Positions 47,851 through 57,615 are shown, numbered from the stretch's first letter. The stretch: 64,000 nucleotides of DNA from Blastochloris sulfoviridis (GCF_008630065.1 NZ_VWPL01000005.1:62001-126000); one strand, 5' to 3'. Notes: generated by a model not told the origin, from the sequence alone. Program-made: numbers and translations.

Positions 47851-48450
47851 GGATCGCCCTTCTGGATCGCCCTCTTTGGAACGGAAGCGCACGGGCGAAG
47901 GCGCGGGCGTTTCTTACACCAGCCGCCATCAGAATCGAGGCGAGATCGCGCGGGGCTGTCGTGCACCGGTACGGCGGACCGCACAAAAAGCAAATCCCGC
48001 GCCATTCTCGCCGGACTTGCCGCCGGGCAGCCGGCATCGACGATACCGGGATTCGAAAAATTTGAAGAAAATTGAACGCGATGGTCGTCATGGCCGACCG
48101 GCATTATATGCGTTTATACGCACCACTTTTCACAGTCATTCTCACCTCGGCTTAAGGCCAAGAGCGGTAGGCTTCACCGTCACCGCCGGACAGAAGGCGA
48201 GCGCGAAGCTCGCTCTCGCCGATCGTCCGGTCGGGCGCGTCCGTCCGTGGTCCACACGGCGCTGCGGCCGGTGCATCGCCCCGATGCGCCGGCCGCCCAC
48301 CCGGCGGCCGATCCAGCGGCGCACCGCCGCCGCCCGGACATCCACCTTCATGACATCCGCCTTTATGACACCCGCCGGCATGGAACCACGCCCGGCCGCA
48401 GTCATTGACCCTGCGACCGCCGCAATCTGAGACTGCAAACTCGAGAGGGG
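47851..48450. other. Intergenic region, no gene seen
   Basis: About 600 bp upstream of both ccdA (minus) and the sugar dehydrogenase gene (plus). An open frame spans part of it, but the translation is Arg/Pro-rich without any recognisable pattern and I treat it as non-coding. There is a short imperfect tandem repeat (TTCATGACATCCGCC / TTTATGACACCCGCC) at about 48346-48376 and an AT-richer patch at 48057-48135 that may hold promoters. Confidence 0.45.
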
Positions 48451-49596
48451 ATGATGCGCGCCATCCCTTACATCACCCGCCTCCTGCTCGCCGCCCTGCT
48501 GCTGGGCGCCGCGGCGACCGTGCCCGCGCGGGCGCAGGTCCACACGCTGCGCACCGCCGACAGCGTCCTCCAGGTCGAAACCGTCGCCTCCGGCCTGGAG
48601 CATCCCTGGGGCCTCGCCCAATTGCCGGACGGCAATCTCCTCGTCACCGAGCGCCCGGGCCGGCTCAGGGTGGTGTCGCCGGACGGCCGGCTGTCGCCGC
48701 CGCTGAGCGGCGTGCCGAATGTGTTCGCCGAGGGCCAGGGCGGCCTGCTCGACATCGCGCTGGCACCCGACTTCGCCACCAGCCGGCTGGTCTATCTGGC
48801 CTTCGCCGAAGCCGGCCGCGACGGCGCCGGAACCGCGCTGGCCCGCGCCCGGCTGGCCGAGAGCAATGATGCGCTCACCGACCTCAAGGTGATCTTCCGC
48901 CAGGAGCCGAAGGTGCCGGGGCCGAACCATTTCGGCGCGCGCATCGTCTTCCGGCCGGACGGCACGCTGTTCCTCACGCTCGGCGAGCGCTTCAAGTTCC
49001 AGCCGGCGCAGGATCCGCGCAGCCACCTCGGCAAGATCGTGCGCCTCGGCCCGGACGGCACGGTGCCGAGCGACAACCCGTTCGCCGGCCGCAAGGAGAT
49101 GCGGCCCGAGATCTTCTCGCTCGGCCACCGCAACATCCAGGGCGCGGCGCTGCATCCGCAGACCGGCAGGCTGTGGGTCGCCGAGATGGGGCCGCGCGGC
49201 GGCGACGAGATCAACATCGTCGAGGCCGGTAAGAACTATGGCTGGCCGAAGGTGAGCTGGGGCACCCATTATGACGGCAGGCCGATCCCGCTGCCGCCGA
49301 GCCATCCGCGATACGCCGACGCCATCCATCATTGGACGCCGTCGATCGCGCCATCGGGCCTGGCGTTCTATGCCGGCGACGCCTTTCCCGCTTGGCGCGG
49401 CAACCTCCTGGTCGGCGCGCTGGCGGGGCAGAGCCTGGTGCGCCTCACGCTCGACGGCGACAAGGTCACCGGCGAGGAGCGCATCCCCGTGAGGTCCCGC
49501 ATCCGCGACGTGCGCGTCGCCCCCGATGGCGCCATCCTGCTGCTGACCGACGAGAATGACGGCGCAATCCTGCGCCTCACCCCGGCGCGCAATTGA
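48451..49596 (+). CDS. PQQ-dependent aldose sugar dehydrogenase (YliI/Asd-like)
   Basis: A 381-residue secreted six-bladed beta-propeller. The signal peptide ends near TVPARAQ. The blocks GLEHPWGLAQLPDGNLLVTERPGRL, GGLLDIALAPDF, GARIVFRPDGTLFLTLGER, SLGHRNIQGAALHP and WAEMGPRGGDEIN are those of soluble PQQ aldose dehydrogenases, which oxidise sugars in the periplasm. It is complete and of normal length. No PQQ synthesis gene is in the window. The next gene follows after 31 bp. Confidence 0.92.
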   Translation: MMRAIPYITRLLLAALLLGAAATVPARAQVHTLRTADSVLQVETVASGLEHPWGLAQLPDGNLLVTERPGRLRVVSPDGRLSPPLSGVPNVFAEGQGGLLDIALAPDFATSRLVYLAFAEAGRDGAGTALARARLAESNDALTDLKVIFRQEPKVPGPNHFGARIVFRPDGTLFLTLGERFKFQPAQDPRSHLGKIVRLGPDGTVPSDNPFAGRKEMRPEIFSLGHRNIQGAALHPQTGRLWVAEMGPRGGDEINIVEAGKNYGWPKVSWGTHYDGRPIPLPPSHPRYADAIHHWTPSIAPSGLAFYAGDAFPAWRGNLLVGALAGQSLVRLTLDGDKVTGEERIPVRSRIRDVRVAPDGAILLLTDENDGAILRLTPARN

Positions 49597-49627
49597 CGCC
49601 GCCGCGGCGACAGGCTCCACTTCCCAT

Positions 49628-50620
49628 ATGCGCAACCTGATCACCGACGTTCCCGGCCTCGCGGTCGGGCAGGCCGAAGACCCGACGGTCGCCTCCGGCG
49701 TCACCGCCATCCTGTTCGACACGCCGGCCACAGCCTCGGTCGACGTGCGCGGCGGCGCACCGGGAACCCGCGAGACCGACCTGCTGTCGCCCGAGAAGAC
49801 GGTCGGCGCCATTGATGCCATCGTGCTGTCGGGCGGCTCGGCCTTCGGGCTCGACGCCGCCGCCGGCGTGCAGGCGCTGCTGGCCGAGCGCGGGCGCGGT
49901 TTCGCCATCGGCGATGTGCGGGTGCCGATCGTCACCGCCGCCGTGCTGTTCGATCTCCTCAATGGCGGCAACAAGGCGTGGGGCCGCTTTCCGCCCTATC
50001 GCGAGCTGGGCTACGCCGCGGCTGCCGCCGCCGGTCCGGACTTCACGCTCGGCACGGCCGGCGCCGGCTACGGCGCCACCACCGCCGATCTCAAGGGCGG
50101 GCTCGGCTCGGCCAGCACGATTGCCGACAGCGGCCACATCGTCGGCGCGCTGGTCGCGGTCAATGCCGTGGGCAGCGCCACCATCGGTCTGGGCGGCCAT
50201 TTCTGGGCGGCGCCGTTCGAGCAGGACGGCGAATTCGGCGGCCGCGGCCTGCCGTCCACATGGCCCGCCGATGCCGCCAAGCTGAAGATGAAGGGCGCCG
50301 ATCCTGGCGCCAACACCACCATCGCCGTGGTCGCCACCGACGCCGTGCTGACCAAGCCCGAGGCGCGCCAGCTCGCGGTGATGGCGCAGGATGGGCTGGC
50401 ACGCGCGCTTCACCCCGTCCACACCCCGCTCGACGGCGACACGGTGTTCGCCGCCGCCACCGGCCACCGGCCGATGGCCGACCCAATCTACGACCTGGCG
50501 CGGCTAGGCGCGGCGGCGGCGATCACGCTGGCGCGGGCGTGCGCCCGGGCGGTGCATGCCGCGAGCGCCCTCCCCCTGCCCGGCGCGCTGCCGGCTTGGC
50601 GCGACCGCTTCGGTGGTTGA
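49628..50620 (+). CDS. P1-family N-terminal nucleophile hydrolase (DmpA/NylC-like)
   Basis: A 330-residue protein of peptidase family S58. ITDVPGLAVGQAED, VLSGGSAFGLDAAAGV and GGNKAWGRFPPYRELGY are family blocks. The expected self-cleavage site is Asn229-Thr230 (GANTTIAVVATDAVL), which would release Thr230 as the nucleophile, as in NylC and related enzymes. Substrates in the family range from D-aminopeptides to nylon oligomers; here unknown. ATG 49628 lies 31 bp after the sugar dehydrogenase stop. Confidence 0.88.
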   Translation: MRNLITDVPGLAVGQAEDPTVASGVTAILFDTPATASVDVRGGAPGTRETDLLSPEKTVGAIDAIVLSGGSAFGLDAAAGVQALLAERGRGFAIGDVRVPIVTAAVLFDLLNGGNKAWGRFPPYRELGYAAAAAAGPDFTLGTAGAGYGATTADLKGGLGSASTIADSGHIVGALVAVNAVGSATIGLGGHFWAAPFEQDGEFGGRGLPSTWPADAAKLKMKGADPGANTTIAVVATDAVLTKPEARQLAVMAQDGLARALHPVHTPLDGDTVFAAATGHRPMADPIYDLARLGAAAAITLARACARAVHAASALPLPGALPAWRDRFGG

Positions 50621-50626
50621 GGGTCC

Positions 50627-51298
50627 CTACTCGGCCGCCTGATGGGCGTCCTCGTCGTCCGGCCCGGCGCCGGTGAGAAAGGCGTGGGTGCGCGGCGCGC
50701 CGGGACTTCCCCGCAGCAGATCGAGGTCTTCCGGGCCATCGACATCGAGCGCGAAGGAGCCGAGCTCCAGCACCCGCACCGTCAGGCCGGCCCGGTTGGC
50801 ATTGTCGATATGCGCAAGGCAGCTGTCGGGGCCGAAGGCGAAGGCCGGCGGCCGCGCCAGCCGGAACGCCAGCGCATTCGTGCCACGGCCGTGGCGGTCC
50901 GGCACCACCACCAGATCATGCTCGGCCGTCGCCCGCAGCAGGCGGACGATCTCGCGCGGCTGCACCATCGGGATGTCGGCCGCCAGCACCAGCGCCGCGG
51001 TGTCCGGCCGATGCGCGCCGAGGATGGCCACGGCGCAGGCGAGATGAAGATTGAGCCCGGCGCCGGGCGCCGCCTCGACCACCAGACCGCGGCGGCCGGC
51101 CAGCCGCCGCGCCGACAGCGGATCTTCGGCGACCAGCGCCACGTCGGGCACCGGGCGCAACGTGCGCGCCGCCGCCACCACGTCCTGCGCCATCGCCCGC
51201 TGCAGGCCGCGGCGCTGGCGCGGATCGAACGCGTCCGCGAGCCGTCCCAGCGTGCCGGCGGCCGCCCTGAGAGGAATGATGACGATCGGTTTGATCAT
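50627..51298 (-). CDS. CofC-like nucleotidyltransferase (2-phospho-L-lactate guanylyltransferase family)
   Basis: A 223-residue protein. PDRHGRGTNALAFRL and FGPDSCLAHIDNANRAG are the strongest CofC signatures, and DVDGPEDLDLL matches the C-terminal block. At the N-terminus, however, PLRAAAGTLGRLA replaces the usual PVKPLxxAKSRL, so both usual lysines are missing. CofC activates phospholactate or a relative with GTP during F420-type cofactor synthesis. No cofD, cofE or F420-dependent enzyme is visible here, and it sits 64 bp behind pxpA on the same strand. It could serve a different sugar-acid or phospho-acid substrate. Confidence 0.8.
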   Translation of the reverse strand: MIKPIVIIPLRAAAGTLGRLADAFDPRQRRGLQRAMAQDVVAAARTLRPVPDVALVAEDPLSARRLAGRRGLVVEAAPGAGLNLHLACAVAILGAHRPDTAALVLAADIPMVQPREIVRLLRATAEHDLVVVPDRHGRGTNALAFRLARPPAFAFGPDSCLAHIDNANRAGLTVRVLELGSFALDVDGPEDLDLLRGSPGAPRTHAFLTGAGPDDEDAHQAAE

Positions 51299-51362
51299 GT
51301 CCCTGAATCCTCAACGCACACCGGCAGCGGAAGAGCACCTGCCTGCGGCATGGCTGCCCCGC

Positions 51363-52136
51363 TCATGCCAGCATCTCGGGCAAGGTGACGACCGCGATGC
51401 CGGCGGCATCCAGCGCATCGCGACAGGCGCGGGCCACCGCCAGCGCGGTCGCCTCGTCGCCGTGCACCCCGAGCGAATCGAACCTGGTTGGCAGGCGCCT
51501 GCCGCTCGCCGACACGATTTCCCCCGTCACAACCATCTGCACGCACCGCTCGGCGGCGACCCTGGGATCGGTGATCACCGCACCGGCCACCTTACGCGAC
51601 AGCAGGTTGCCGTCGTCGCCATAGGCGCGGTCGATGAACGCCTCGCGCGCCAGCGGCAGCCCGAGTGTCTTCGCCGCCCGCTCCATCGCCGAGCCGGCCA
51701 GCGCCAGATAGACGAGGTCGCGGTCCACCGCCTTGATGCCCCGGCCGATAGCTAGGGCATAATCGTCATTCACCGCGGCCATGTTGTGGAGCGCGCCATG
51801 CGGCTTGACATGCGTCACTTTGAGCCCGCCATAGGCGGCGATGCCGGCCAGCGCGCCGATCTGGTAGGCGACGAGGTATTCGAGATCGGCAGTCGACATG
51901 TCGATGCGGCGGCGCCCGAACCCCCACAGATCGTTGAAGCCGGGATGGGCGCCGACCGAAACGCCGCGCGCCTTGGCTTTCAGCACGGCCTCGTGCATCA
52001 CCGTCGGGTCGCCAGCGTGCATGCCGCAGGCGACATTGACGCTTCGCACGATCTCCATGATCGCTTCGTCATTGCCGATAGCGTAAAGTCCGAAGCCCTC
52101 GCCGATATCAGCGTTAAGGTTTATGCGTTCGGCCAC
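51363..52136 (-). CDS. pxpA: 5-oxoprolinase subunit A (PxpA, LamB/YcsF family)
   Basis: A 257-residue subunit of the bacterial ATP-dependent 5-oxoprolinase, which opens pyroglutamate to glutamate. INLNADIGEGFGLYAIGNDE, SVNVACGMHAGDPTVM and HVKPHGALHN are classical YcsF motifs. I prefer GTG at 52136, with GGAAGG about 6 bases upstream; an ATG at 52157 lacks one. It is transcribed divergently from pxpB and pxpC, unlike the usual single-operon order, and is followed by the CofC-like gene. Confidence 0.94.
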   Translation of the reverse strand: MAERINLNADIGEGFGLYAIGNDEAIMEIVRSVNVACGMHAGDPTVMHEAVLKAKARGVSVGAHPGFNDLWGFGRRRIDMSTADLEYLVAYQIGALAGIAAYGGLKVTHVKPHGALHNMAAVNDDYALAIGRGIKAVDRDLVYLALAGSAMERAAKTLGLPLAREAFIDRAYGDDGNLLSRKVAGAVITDPRVAAERCVQMVVTGEIVSASGRRLPTRFDSLGVHGDEATALAVARACRDALDAAGIAVVTLPEMLA

Positions 52137-52298
52137 CAAGCACCTTCCTTCCGGCAAGCACCCCGTCCGGCAGGGACCAAAATAATCCGTAAAATTGATT
52201 CAAATACATCGTTTTCACTCGCAAACTCGGCCTATGATTAATTCGTTAAGGTTTACAACCAGCACGAAAACCCCGAAGTCGCGCACACTGGAGCAGTC

Positions 52299-53012
52299 AT
52301 GCGCTTCCTGCCGTCCGGCGACAGCGCCCTTGTCGTCGAATTCGGCGACACCATCGACGCCGAGGTGAGCGCGCGGGTCACCCGCCTCGCCGGCCGCATC
52401 GCCGCCTGCGCCATCCCCGGCGTGCGCGAGCTGTTGCCGACCTTCCGCTCGCTGATGGTGTTCTACGATCCGCTTCTCATCGGCCAGGGCGAGCTGATGG
52501 CCGCCATTGCGCCGCTGGCCGCCGACAGCGTTGCGGCAGCCGCGCCAGGCCGGCTGTGGACGATCCCCGTCTGCTACGCGCCGGAGCAGGCGCCGGATCT
52601 CACAGCGGTCGCAGAGGCAACCGGGCTCGGCACGGACGAGGTGGTGCGCCGCCACGCCGGCATCACCTACCACGTCTATATGCTCGGCTTCCTGCCGGGC
52701 TATCCCTATCTCGGCGATGTCGACGCCGCATTGCGGCTGCCGCGGCGCACGACGCCGCGCACCCGCCTGCCGGCGGGCTCGGTGGCCATCGCCATGGCCA
52801 TGACCGCGATCTATCCGGTCGAAAGTCCCGGCGGCTGGCATCTGATCGGCAACACGCCGGTGAAGCTGTTCGACCTCGCCGCCGATCCGCCGGCCCTGCT
52901 GGCGCCCGGCGACAGGGTGCGCTTCCGCCCCATCCCGCAAGCGGAGTGGCAGGCCATCGCCGCGGCAGTGGCGGCAGAGCGCTTCCGGCTCGACCCGGAG
53001 CCGCTGCCGTGA
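52299..53012 (+). CDS. pxpB: 5-oxoprolinase subunit B (PxpB, KipI-like)
   Basis: A 237-residue protein. MRFLPSGDSALVVEFGD, the ITYHVYMLGFLPGYPYLGDV block and PAGSVAIAMAMTAIYPVESPGGWHLIGNTP are hallmarks of PxpB/KipI. It forms a complex with PxpC and PxpA for ATP-dependent 5-oxoproline cleavage. Its stop overlaps the GTG start of pxpC. The 162 bp shared with pxpA are AT-rich and must hold both promoters. Confidence 0.93.
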   Translation: MRFLPSGDSALVVEFGDTIDAEVSARVTRLAGRIAACAIPGVRELLPTFRSLMVFYDPLLIGQGELMAAIAPLAADSVAAAAPGRLWTIPVCYAPEQAPDLTAVAEATGLGTDEVVRRHAGITYHVYMLGFLPGYPYLGDVDAALRLPRRTTPRTRLPAGSVAIAMAMTAIYPVESPGGWHLIGNTPVKLFDLAADPPALLAPGDRVRFRPIPQAEWQAIAAAVAAERFRLDPEPLP

Positions 53013-54031
53013 GCACCCTCCTCGTCCACCGTCCGGGCCTTTCCACCACGGTGCAGGACCGCGGCCGCTTCGGCCTGCAGCGGTTCGGCGTGCCGACCTC
53101 TGGCGCGCTCGACCCCGAGTCCTATGCGCTGGCCAACGCCCTGGCCGGCAACCCGCCGGACGCCGCGGCCCTGGAGATCCGGCTGGCCGGGCCGGCGCTC
53201 GAAGTGGAGGCCGAGAGCGCCATCGTCGCGCTGGTCGGCGGCGACACGCCGCTCGCGATCGGCGGCCCCGCCCCGCGCACCGTTCCGCCCGGCCGCAGCG
53301 TGCGGGTGGTGACGGGCGACGTCATCGAGGTTGCGGGCCTGCGCGCAAGCTCGACCGCCTATCTGGCGGTGCGCGGCGGCATCGATGTGCCCGCCGTGCT
53401 CGGCAGCCGCTCGACCTTCCTGCGCGGGCCGTTCGGCGGGCTGGAAGGCCGGGCGCTGCGGTCCGGCGACCGGGTGCCGCTCGCCAACGCCAGCGCGCCG
53501 GACGCGCCGGAGCGCGCTTTGCCCACCGGCACCCTGCCGAAACGGCCGGACACGCTGCACGTGGTGCTCGGCCCGCAGGCCGACCTGTTCACCCAAGAGG
53601 CGATCGAAACGTTCCTCGCGGCCACCTACACCGTCACCCACGAGGCCGACCGCATGGGCATCCGCCTGGAGGGCGAACGGCTTACCCACGCCGGCGGCTT
53701 CGACATCGTCTCCGACGGCATCGCGCCGGGCGCCATCCAGGTGCCGGGCTCCGGCCAGCCGATCGTGCTGCTCGCCGACCGCCAGACCACCGGCGGCTAC
53801 CCCAAGATCGCCACCGTGATCTCCGCCGATATCGGCGGCGCCGGGCGGCTCGGCCCCGGCGATCGCGTGCGCTTTTCCGCGCTCGACGTGGCCACAGCCG
53901 AGCAGCGCGCCCGCGCCCACCATCGCGCGCTCAAAGCCGCGCTCGCGCGCATCGCCCAGGCCACGGTGGGCATGATCGACGAGGCCGCGCTGTACTCGGA
54001 GAACCTGATCCACGCCGGGCCGTTCGAGTGA
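53009..54031 (+). CDS. pxpC: 5-oxoprolinase subunit C (PxpC, KipA-like)
   Basis: A 340-residue biotin-dependent-carboxylase-like protein. VHRPGLSTTVQDRGRFGLQRFGVPTSGALD at the start and SGQPIVLLADRQTTGGYPKIATV near the end are family signatures. The GTG start overlaps the pxpB stop (GTGA), so translation is coupled. It is homologous to a domain of urea carboxylase; the partner pxpA and pxpB genes nearby favour the oxoprolinase role. A DUF2259 gene converges from the other strand 13 bp after the stop. Confidence 0.93.
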   Translation: MSTLLVHRPGLSTTVQDRGRFGLQRFGVPTSGALDPESYALANALAGNPPDAAALEIRLAGPALEVEAESAIVALVGGDTPLAIGGPAPRTVPPGRSVRVVTGDVIEVAGLRASSTAYLAVRGGIDVPAVLGSRSTFLRGPFGGLEGRALRSGDRVPLANASAPDAPERALPTGTLPKRPDTLHVVLGPQADLFTQEAIETFLAATYTVTHEADRMGIRLEGERLTHAGGFDIVSDGIAPGAIQVPGSGQPIVLLADRQTTGGYPKIATVISADIGGAGRLGPGDRVRFSALDVATAEQRARAHHRALKAALARIAQATVGMIDEAALYSENLIHAGPFE

Positions 54032-54044
54032 CGAGGTTTCCGGC

Positions 54045-54770
54045 TCACTTCACCGCCAGATCGGTGGTGGCGACGAGGTAGCGCCGGTCGATGCCGGTGA
54101 GGCCGACCTTGAACACCGCGAACACCACCGCCACCACCGGCGGCTTGGTCTTGCGGTCGAGCACCACCACCTCGGCGATGGCATAGCCGATCGGGCAGCC
54201 GCGGCTTGACGGGATGCGGCTGTCCTCCTGCAGGCGGCGGATGCGGCTGCCGTCGAGCTTGAGCAGATCGACCACCAGCCCCACCGACTCGCCGGCAAAG
54301 CCCTCGCAGCCCTCGGCCGGCAGCAGCTTGGGCGTCAGCCGCACCTTCGCCGGCCCGATCGCCGGGATGGTCACCACCACCTCGTCGCCGCGGTCGATCG
54401 GCTCGCCCGGCGTGCGTTCGAGCAGCGTCACGCCCGGCGTGTCGAGCCCGAGCTTGCCCCAGCGCTTCTCGGCGCTCTCGCCGATCTCGCGGCGGGCATC
54501 GCGCGGGGTCTTCTCGCGGTCGCGCAGCACGATGGAGATCGGGCTGTCGGGCAGCCACTTGTCGCTGGTGACGTCGATGGCATGGACCGACGCATAGGGA
54601 AACCACGTATCCGGCTCGCGTCCGGACTGGGCGTAGGCGAAGTAGCGGCCGTCGGCGGAGAAGCCCAGCACCAGCAGTTCCGCCTCGTCGCCCGGCGTCG
54701 CACCCACCCGCCAGGGCCAAAGCCCCACCAGCAGCACGGCGAACAGGATTGAAACAACGCGGCGTACCAT
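54045..54770 (-). CDS. Predicted secreted protein, DUF2259
   Basis: A 241-residue exported protein with a signal peptide (VSILFAVLLVGLWPWRVGA). ELLVLGFSADGRYFAYAQSGREPDTWFPYASVHAIDV is characteristic of the DUF2259 family, which has a beta-propeller-like start and two Cys in the mature part (EGCEGF and SRGCPIG) that could form a disulfide. The function is unknown. It converges with pxpC. Confidence 0.82.
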   Translation of the reverse strand: MVRRVVSILFAVLLVGLWPWRVGATPGDEAELLVLGFSADGRYFAYAQSGREPDTWFPYASVHAIDVTSDKWLPDSPISIVLRDREKTPRDARREIGESAEKRWGKLGLDTPGVTLLERTPGEPIDRGDEVVVTIPAIGPAKVRLTPKLLPAEGCEGFAGESVGLVVDLLKLDGSRIRRLQEDSRIPSSRGCPIGYAIAEVVVLDRKTKPPVVAVVFAVFKVGLTGIDRRYLVATTDLAVK

Positions 54771-55005
54771 GAGACCCGGCCAATCCGAACGGCGGCATCG
54801 TGGTCGCTCCCACCCCGCCCGGCACAGGCGGATGCCGGGCCACAGCCGACGTCACAAGCGTTTCCGTCATCAGCGATTTATCAAATTTTAGCAGTAACCG
54901 GAACCTCCCCCCGCGCACGCCGCGGTTGCGGGCGGAAATCGGCGTCACCATAACCTCTCGTCAATCGGTAGATTCGATGGTGGTTCTCCACGCTCGCGGT
55001 GAACC

Positions 55006-57615
55006 ATGCACTCCTTCCGCCTTCCTGCCGATGAAACCCAGCGTCTCGACGCGCTGCGCCGCTACGACGTTCTGGACACCCCGCCCGAGGAGTCGTTCGA
55101 TCGCCTCGTGCGGCTGGTGACGCGGCTGGTCGGCACCACGGCGGCGGCGATCGGCTTCACCGACGCCGACCGCCACTGGCTGAAGGCGCGCATCGGCATC
55201 TCCCAGCAGGAGTTTCCGCGCGACATCTCCTTCTGTGCCCAAACCATCCTCGAAGACCGGCCGCTGGTGGTCGAGGATGCGCAGGACGACCAGCGGTTTT
55301 CCACCAATCCGCTGGTCTGCGGCGAGCCGGGCGTGCGCTTCTATGCCGGCGTGCCGATCCGCACCCGCGACGGCTTCAACATCGGCGTGCTGTGCGCGCT
55401 GGACACACGGTCGGACCGCGGCCCGCTCACCAACGAGCAGATGGCCAGCCTGCGCGAGCTGGCCGAGCTTGTGGCCGACGAACTCGAGCTGCGGCGAACG
55501 GTCAAGCGGCTCGGCTGCGAACTCACCCGCCGCGCCGAGGCCGAGGCTGCCCGCGCGCTGAGCGAGCAGCGCCTGCAGGACTTTCTCGACACCGCGACCG
55601 ACTGGCTGTGGGAGACCGACGAGCAGCACCGCTTCGTGTTCGAGACCAGCAGCGGCGCGGAGCGCTGGGGCTTGTCGCCGGCCCTCGGCCGCACCCGCAT
55701 GGAGCGCTCCGGCGGCGATCCGAGCGATCCGAAATGGCGCGCCCACCTCGCGGATCTGGAGGCACGCCGGCCGTTCCGCGGCTTCCGCTTCGCCATCCGT
55801 GCCGCCGACGGCTGCCTCGTCTACATGTCGGTCAGCGGCAAGCCGGTGTTCGACGCCGACGGCACCTTCCGCGGCTATCGCGGCACCGGGCAGGACGTCA
55901 CCGCGCGCATCGAGGTCGAATCGGCGCTGCGCGACATGAACGCGCGGCTGTCGCTGCTCTACACCTCCGGCGTCATCGGCGTGGTCACCTGCGAGGGCGA
56001 CCGCATGGTCGAGGCCAATGACGAGTTCCTGCGGATCATCGGCTATTCCCGCGCCGACGTCGCCGCCGGCATCCGCTGGTCCTCGTTGCGGCCGGCCGAC
56101 CAGACCAGCCGGGACGCCGAGGTGCTGGCCGAGATGCGCGCGACCGGGCGCAGCCGGCTCTACGAGACCGAGTGCCTCACCAAGGCCGGCGGCCGCGTGC
56201 CGGTGTCGATCAGCGCGGTCTCGGTCGACCGTGCCCAGCGCCTGTGGATGGCGCTGGTGCAGGACATCAGCGAGCGCAAGGCGGCCGAGGCGCAGATCCG
56301 CGACCTGGCGTTCCGCGACACGCTCACCGGCCTGCTCAACCGCCGCGCCTTCAACGAGGAGCTGGGGCGGCGGCTCACGAGCTGCGATGCGCACGACGCG
56401 ATCGGCGCGCTGCTGTTCATCGACCTCGACCATTTCAAGGATGTCAACGACGCCATCGGCCATGACGCCGGCGATGCGCTGCTGCAGGAGATCGCCCGCC
56501 GGCTCCAGCACGGCGTGCGGCGGCACGATCTGGTGGCGCGCCTCGGCGGCGACGAGTTCGCGGTGGTGCTGAGCGACATCGGCTGCGCCGACGACGCGGC
56601 GGTCAAGGCCTCGCGCCTGCTCGAATCCTGCCGCCAGCCGGTGCGCCACGCCGGCCACCTGATCCACACCAGCGCCTCGATCGGCGTCACCATGTTCCCC
56701 CGGGACGGGATGGAGCCGGCGCAGCTCCTGAAGAACGCCGATGTCGCGCTCTACCGCTCGAAGTCGAGCGGCCGGCGCACCGTGTCGTTCTTCAACCCGG
56801 CGATGATGGCCGAGACCGTGGCCCGCATGGAGCTGATCGCCGAGCTGCGCAAGGCGATCGAGGACCAGCAGTTCCGCCTCGCCTACCAGCCGATCATCGA
56901 CCTGTCCGGCCGGCGCCGGCTGGCCGGGTTCGAGGCGCTGGTGCGCTGGCAGCACCCCGAGCGCGGCGTGCTCGGCCCCGGCGCGTTCCTCGACGTCGCC
57001 ACCTCCGCCGGGCTCGACGGCGAATTGTGCGCCTTCACCATCAAGGTCGCCGCCCGCCAGATGCGGGCCTGGCTCGACCAGGGATTCGACCCCGGCTATG
57101 TGGCGATCAATCTGTCGGCCACCGAATTGCGCGACTCGTCGGTGCCCGCCCGGGTGGTTGCCGCGCTGGCGGAGAACCGGCTGCTGCCGCGTCACCTCGA
57201 AATCGAGATCACCGAGAACGTGGTGATCTCGCAGGACAGCAAGATCGAGGCAAACCTGGAAGCGCTGCATCACCTCGGCGTGCGCATCGCGCTCGACGAT
57301 TTCGGCACCGGCTATTCCTCGCTCGCCCACCTCAAGCGCTTCCCGGTGGACGTGCTCAAGATCGACCAGTCCTTCGTCCGCGACATGGAGACCGATCCGG
57401 AGGACGCGGTGATCGCCCGCACCATCGTGCGCCTCGCCCACAGCCTCGATCTCAAGGTGGTGGCGGAGGGTATCGAGACCGAGGGCCAGCTCGCCCGCCT
57501 GCGGCGGATGGGCTGCGACCACGGGCAGGGGTTCCTGATCGCCAGGCCGGCGCTGGCGGAGCCGACGACGGCCTGGCTGGCCGCCCGCCAGCGCCGCGGC
57601 CCGAATGTGGCCTGA
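55006..57615 (+). CDS. GAF-PAS-PAS-GGDEF-EAL cyclic-di-GMP signalling protein
   Basis: An 869-residue cytoplasmic protein with no membrane segment. A GAF domain (about 20-165) opens with LDALRRYDVLDTPPEESFDRL; two PAS domains follow at about 185-305 and 315-425 (the first with LDTATDWLWETDEQHRFVF). The cyclase domain has GGDEF at 514-518, preceded by a possible I-site RRHD five residues upstream. The phosphodiesterase domain has EAL at 643-645 and DDFGTGYSSL. Both catalytic signatures are intact, so it may make and degrade c-di-GMP depending on signals. The stop codon is the start of a family A repeat. Confidence 0.94.
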   Translation: MHSFRLPADETQRLDALRRYDVLDTPPEESFDRLVRLVTRLVGTTAAAIGFTDADRHWLKARIGISQQEFPRDISFCAQTILEDRPLVVEDAQDDQRFSTNPLVCGEPGVRFYAGVPIRTRDGFNIGVLCALDTRSDRGPLTNEQMASLRELAELVADELELRRTVKRLGCELTRRAEAEAARALSEQRLQDFLDTATDWLWETDEQHRFVFETSSGAERWGLSPALGRTRMERSGGDPSDPKWRAHLADLEARRPFRGFRFAIRAADGCLVYMSVSGKPVFDADGTFRGYRGTGQDVTARIEVESALRDMNARLSLLYTSGVIGVVTCEGDRMVEANDEFLRIIGYSRADVAAGIRWSSLRPADQTSRDAEVLAEMRATGRSRLYETECLTKAGGRVPVSISAVSVDRAQRLWMALVQDISERKAAEAQIRDLAFRDTLTGLLNRRAFNEELGRRLTSCDAHDAIGALLFIDLDHFKDVNDAIGHDAGDALLQEIARRLQHGVRRHDLVARLGGDEFAVVLSDIGCADDAAVKASRLLESCRQPVRHAGHLIHTSASIGVTMFPRDGMEPAQLLKNADVALYRSKSSGRRTVSFFNPAMMAETVARMELIAELRKAIEDQQFRLAYQPIIDLSGRRRLAGFEALVRWQHPERGVLGPGAFLDVATSAGLDGELCAFTIKVAARQMRAWLDQGFDPGYVAINLSATELRDSSVPARVVAALAENRLLPRHLEIEITENVVISQDSKIEANLEALHHLGVRIALDDFGTGYSSLAHLKRFPVDVLKIDQSFVRDMETDPEDAVIARTIVRLAHSLDLKVVAEGIETEGQLARLRRMGCDHGQGFLIARPALAEPTTAWLAARQRRGPNVA

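Noticed and set aside
47837-48430. 197-codon frame upstream of the sugar dehydrogenase
   Set aside because: No family similarity, overlapping the ccdA 5' end, and rich in Arg/Pro; treated as non-coding.
52811-54013. 400-codon minus-strand frame over pxpC
   Set aside because: Shadow of a well-identified gene; no motif, and its composition mirrors the coding strand.
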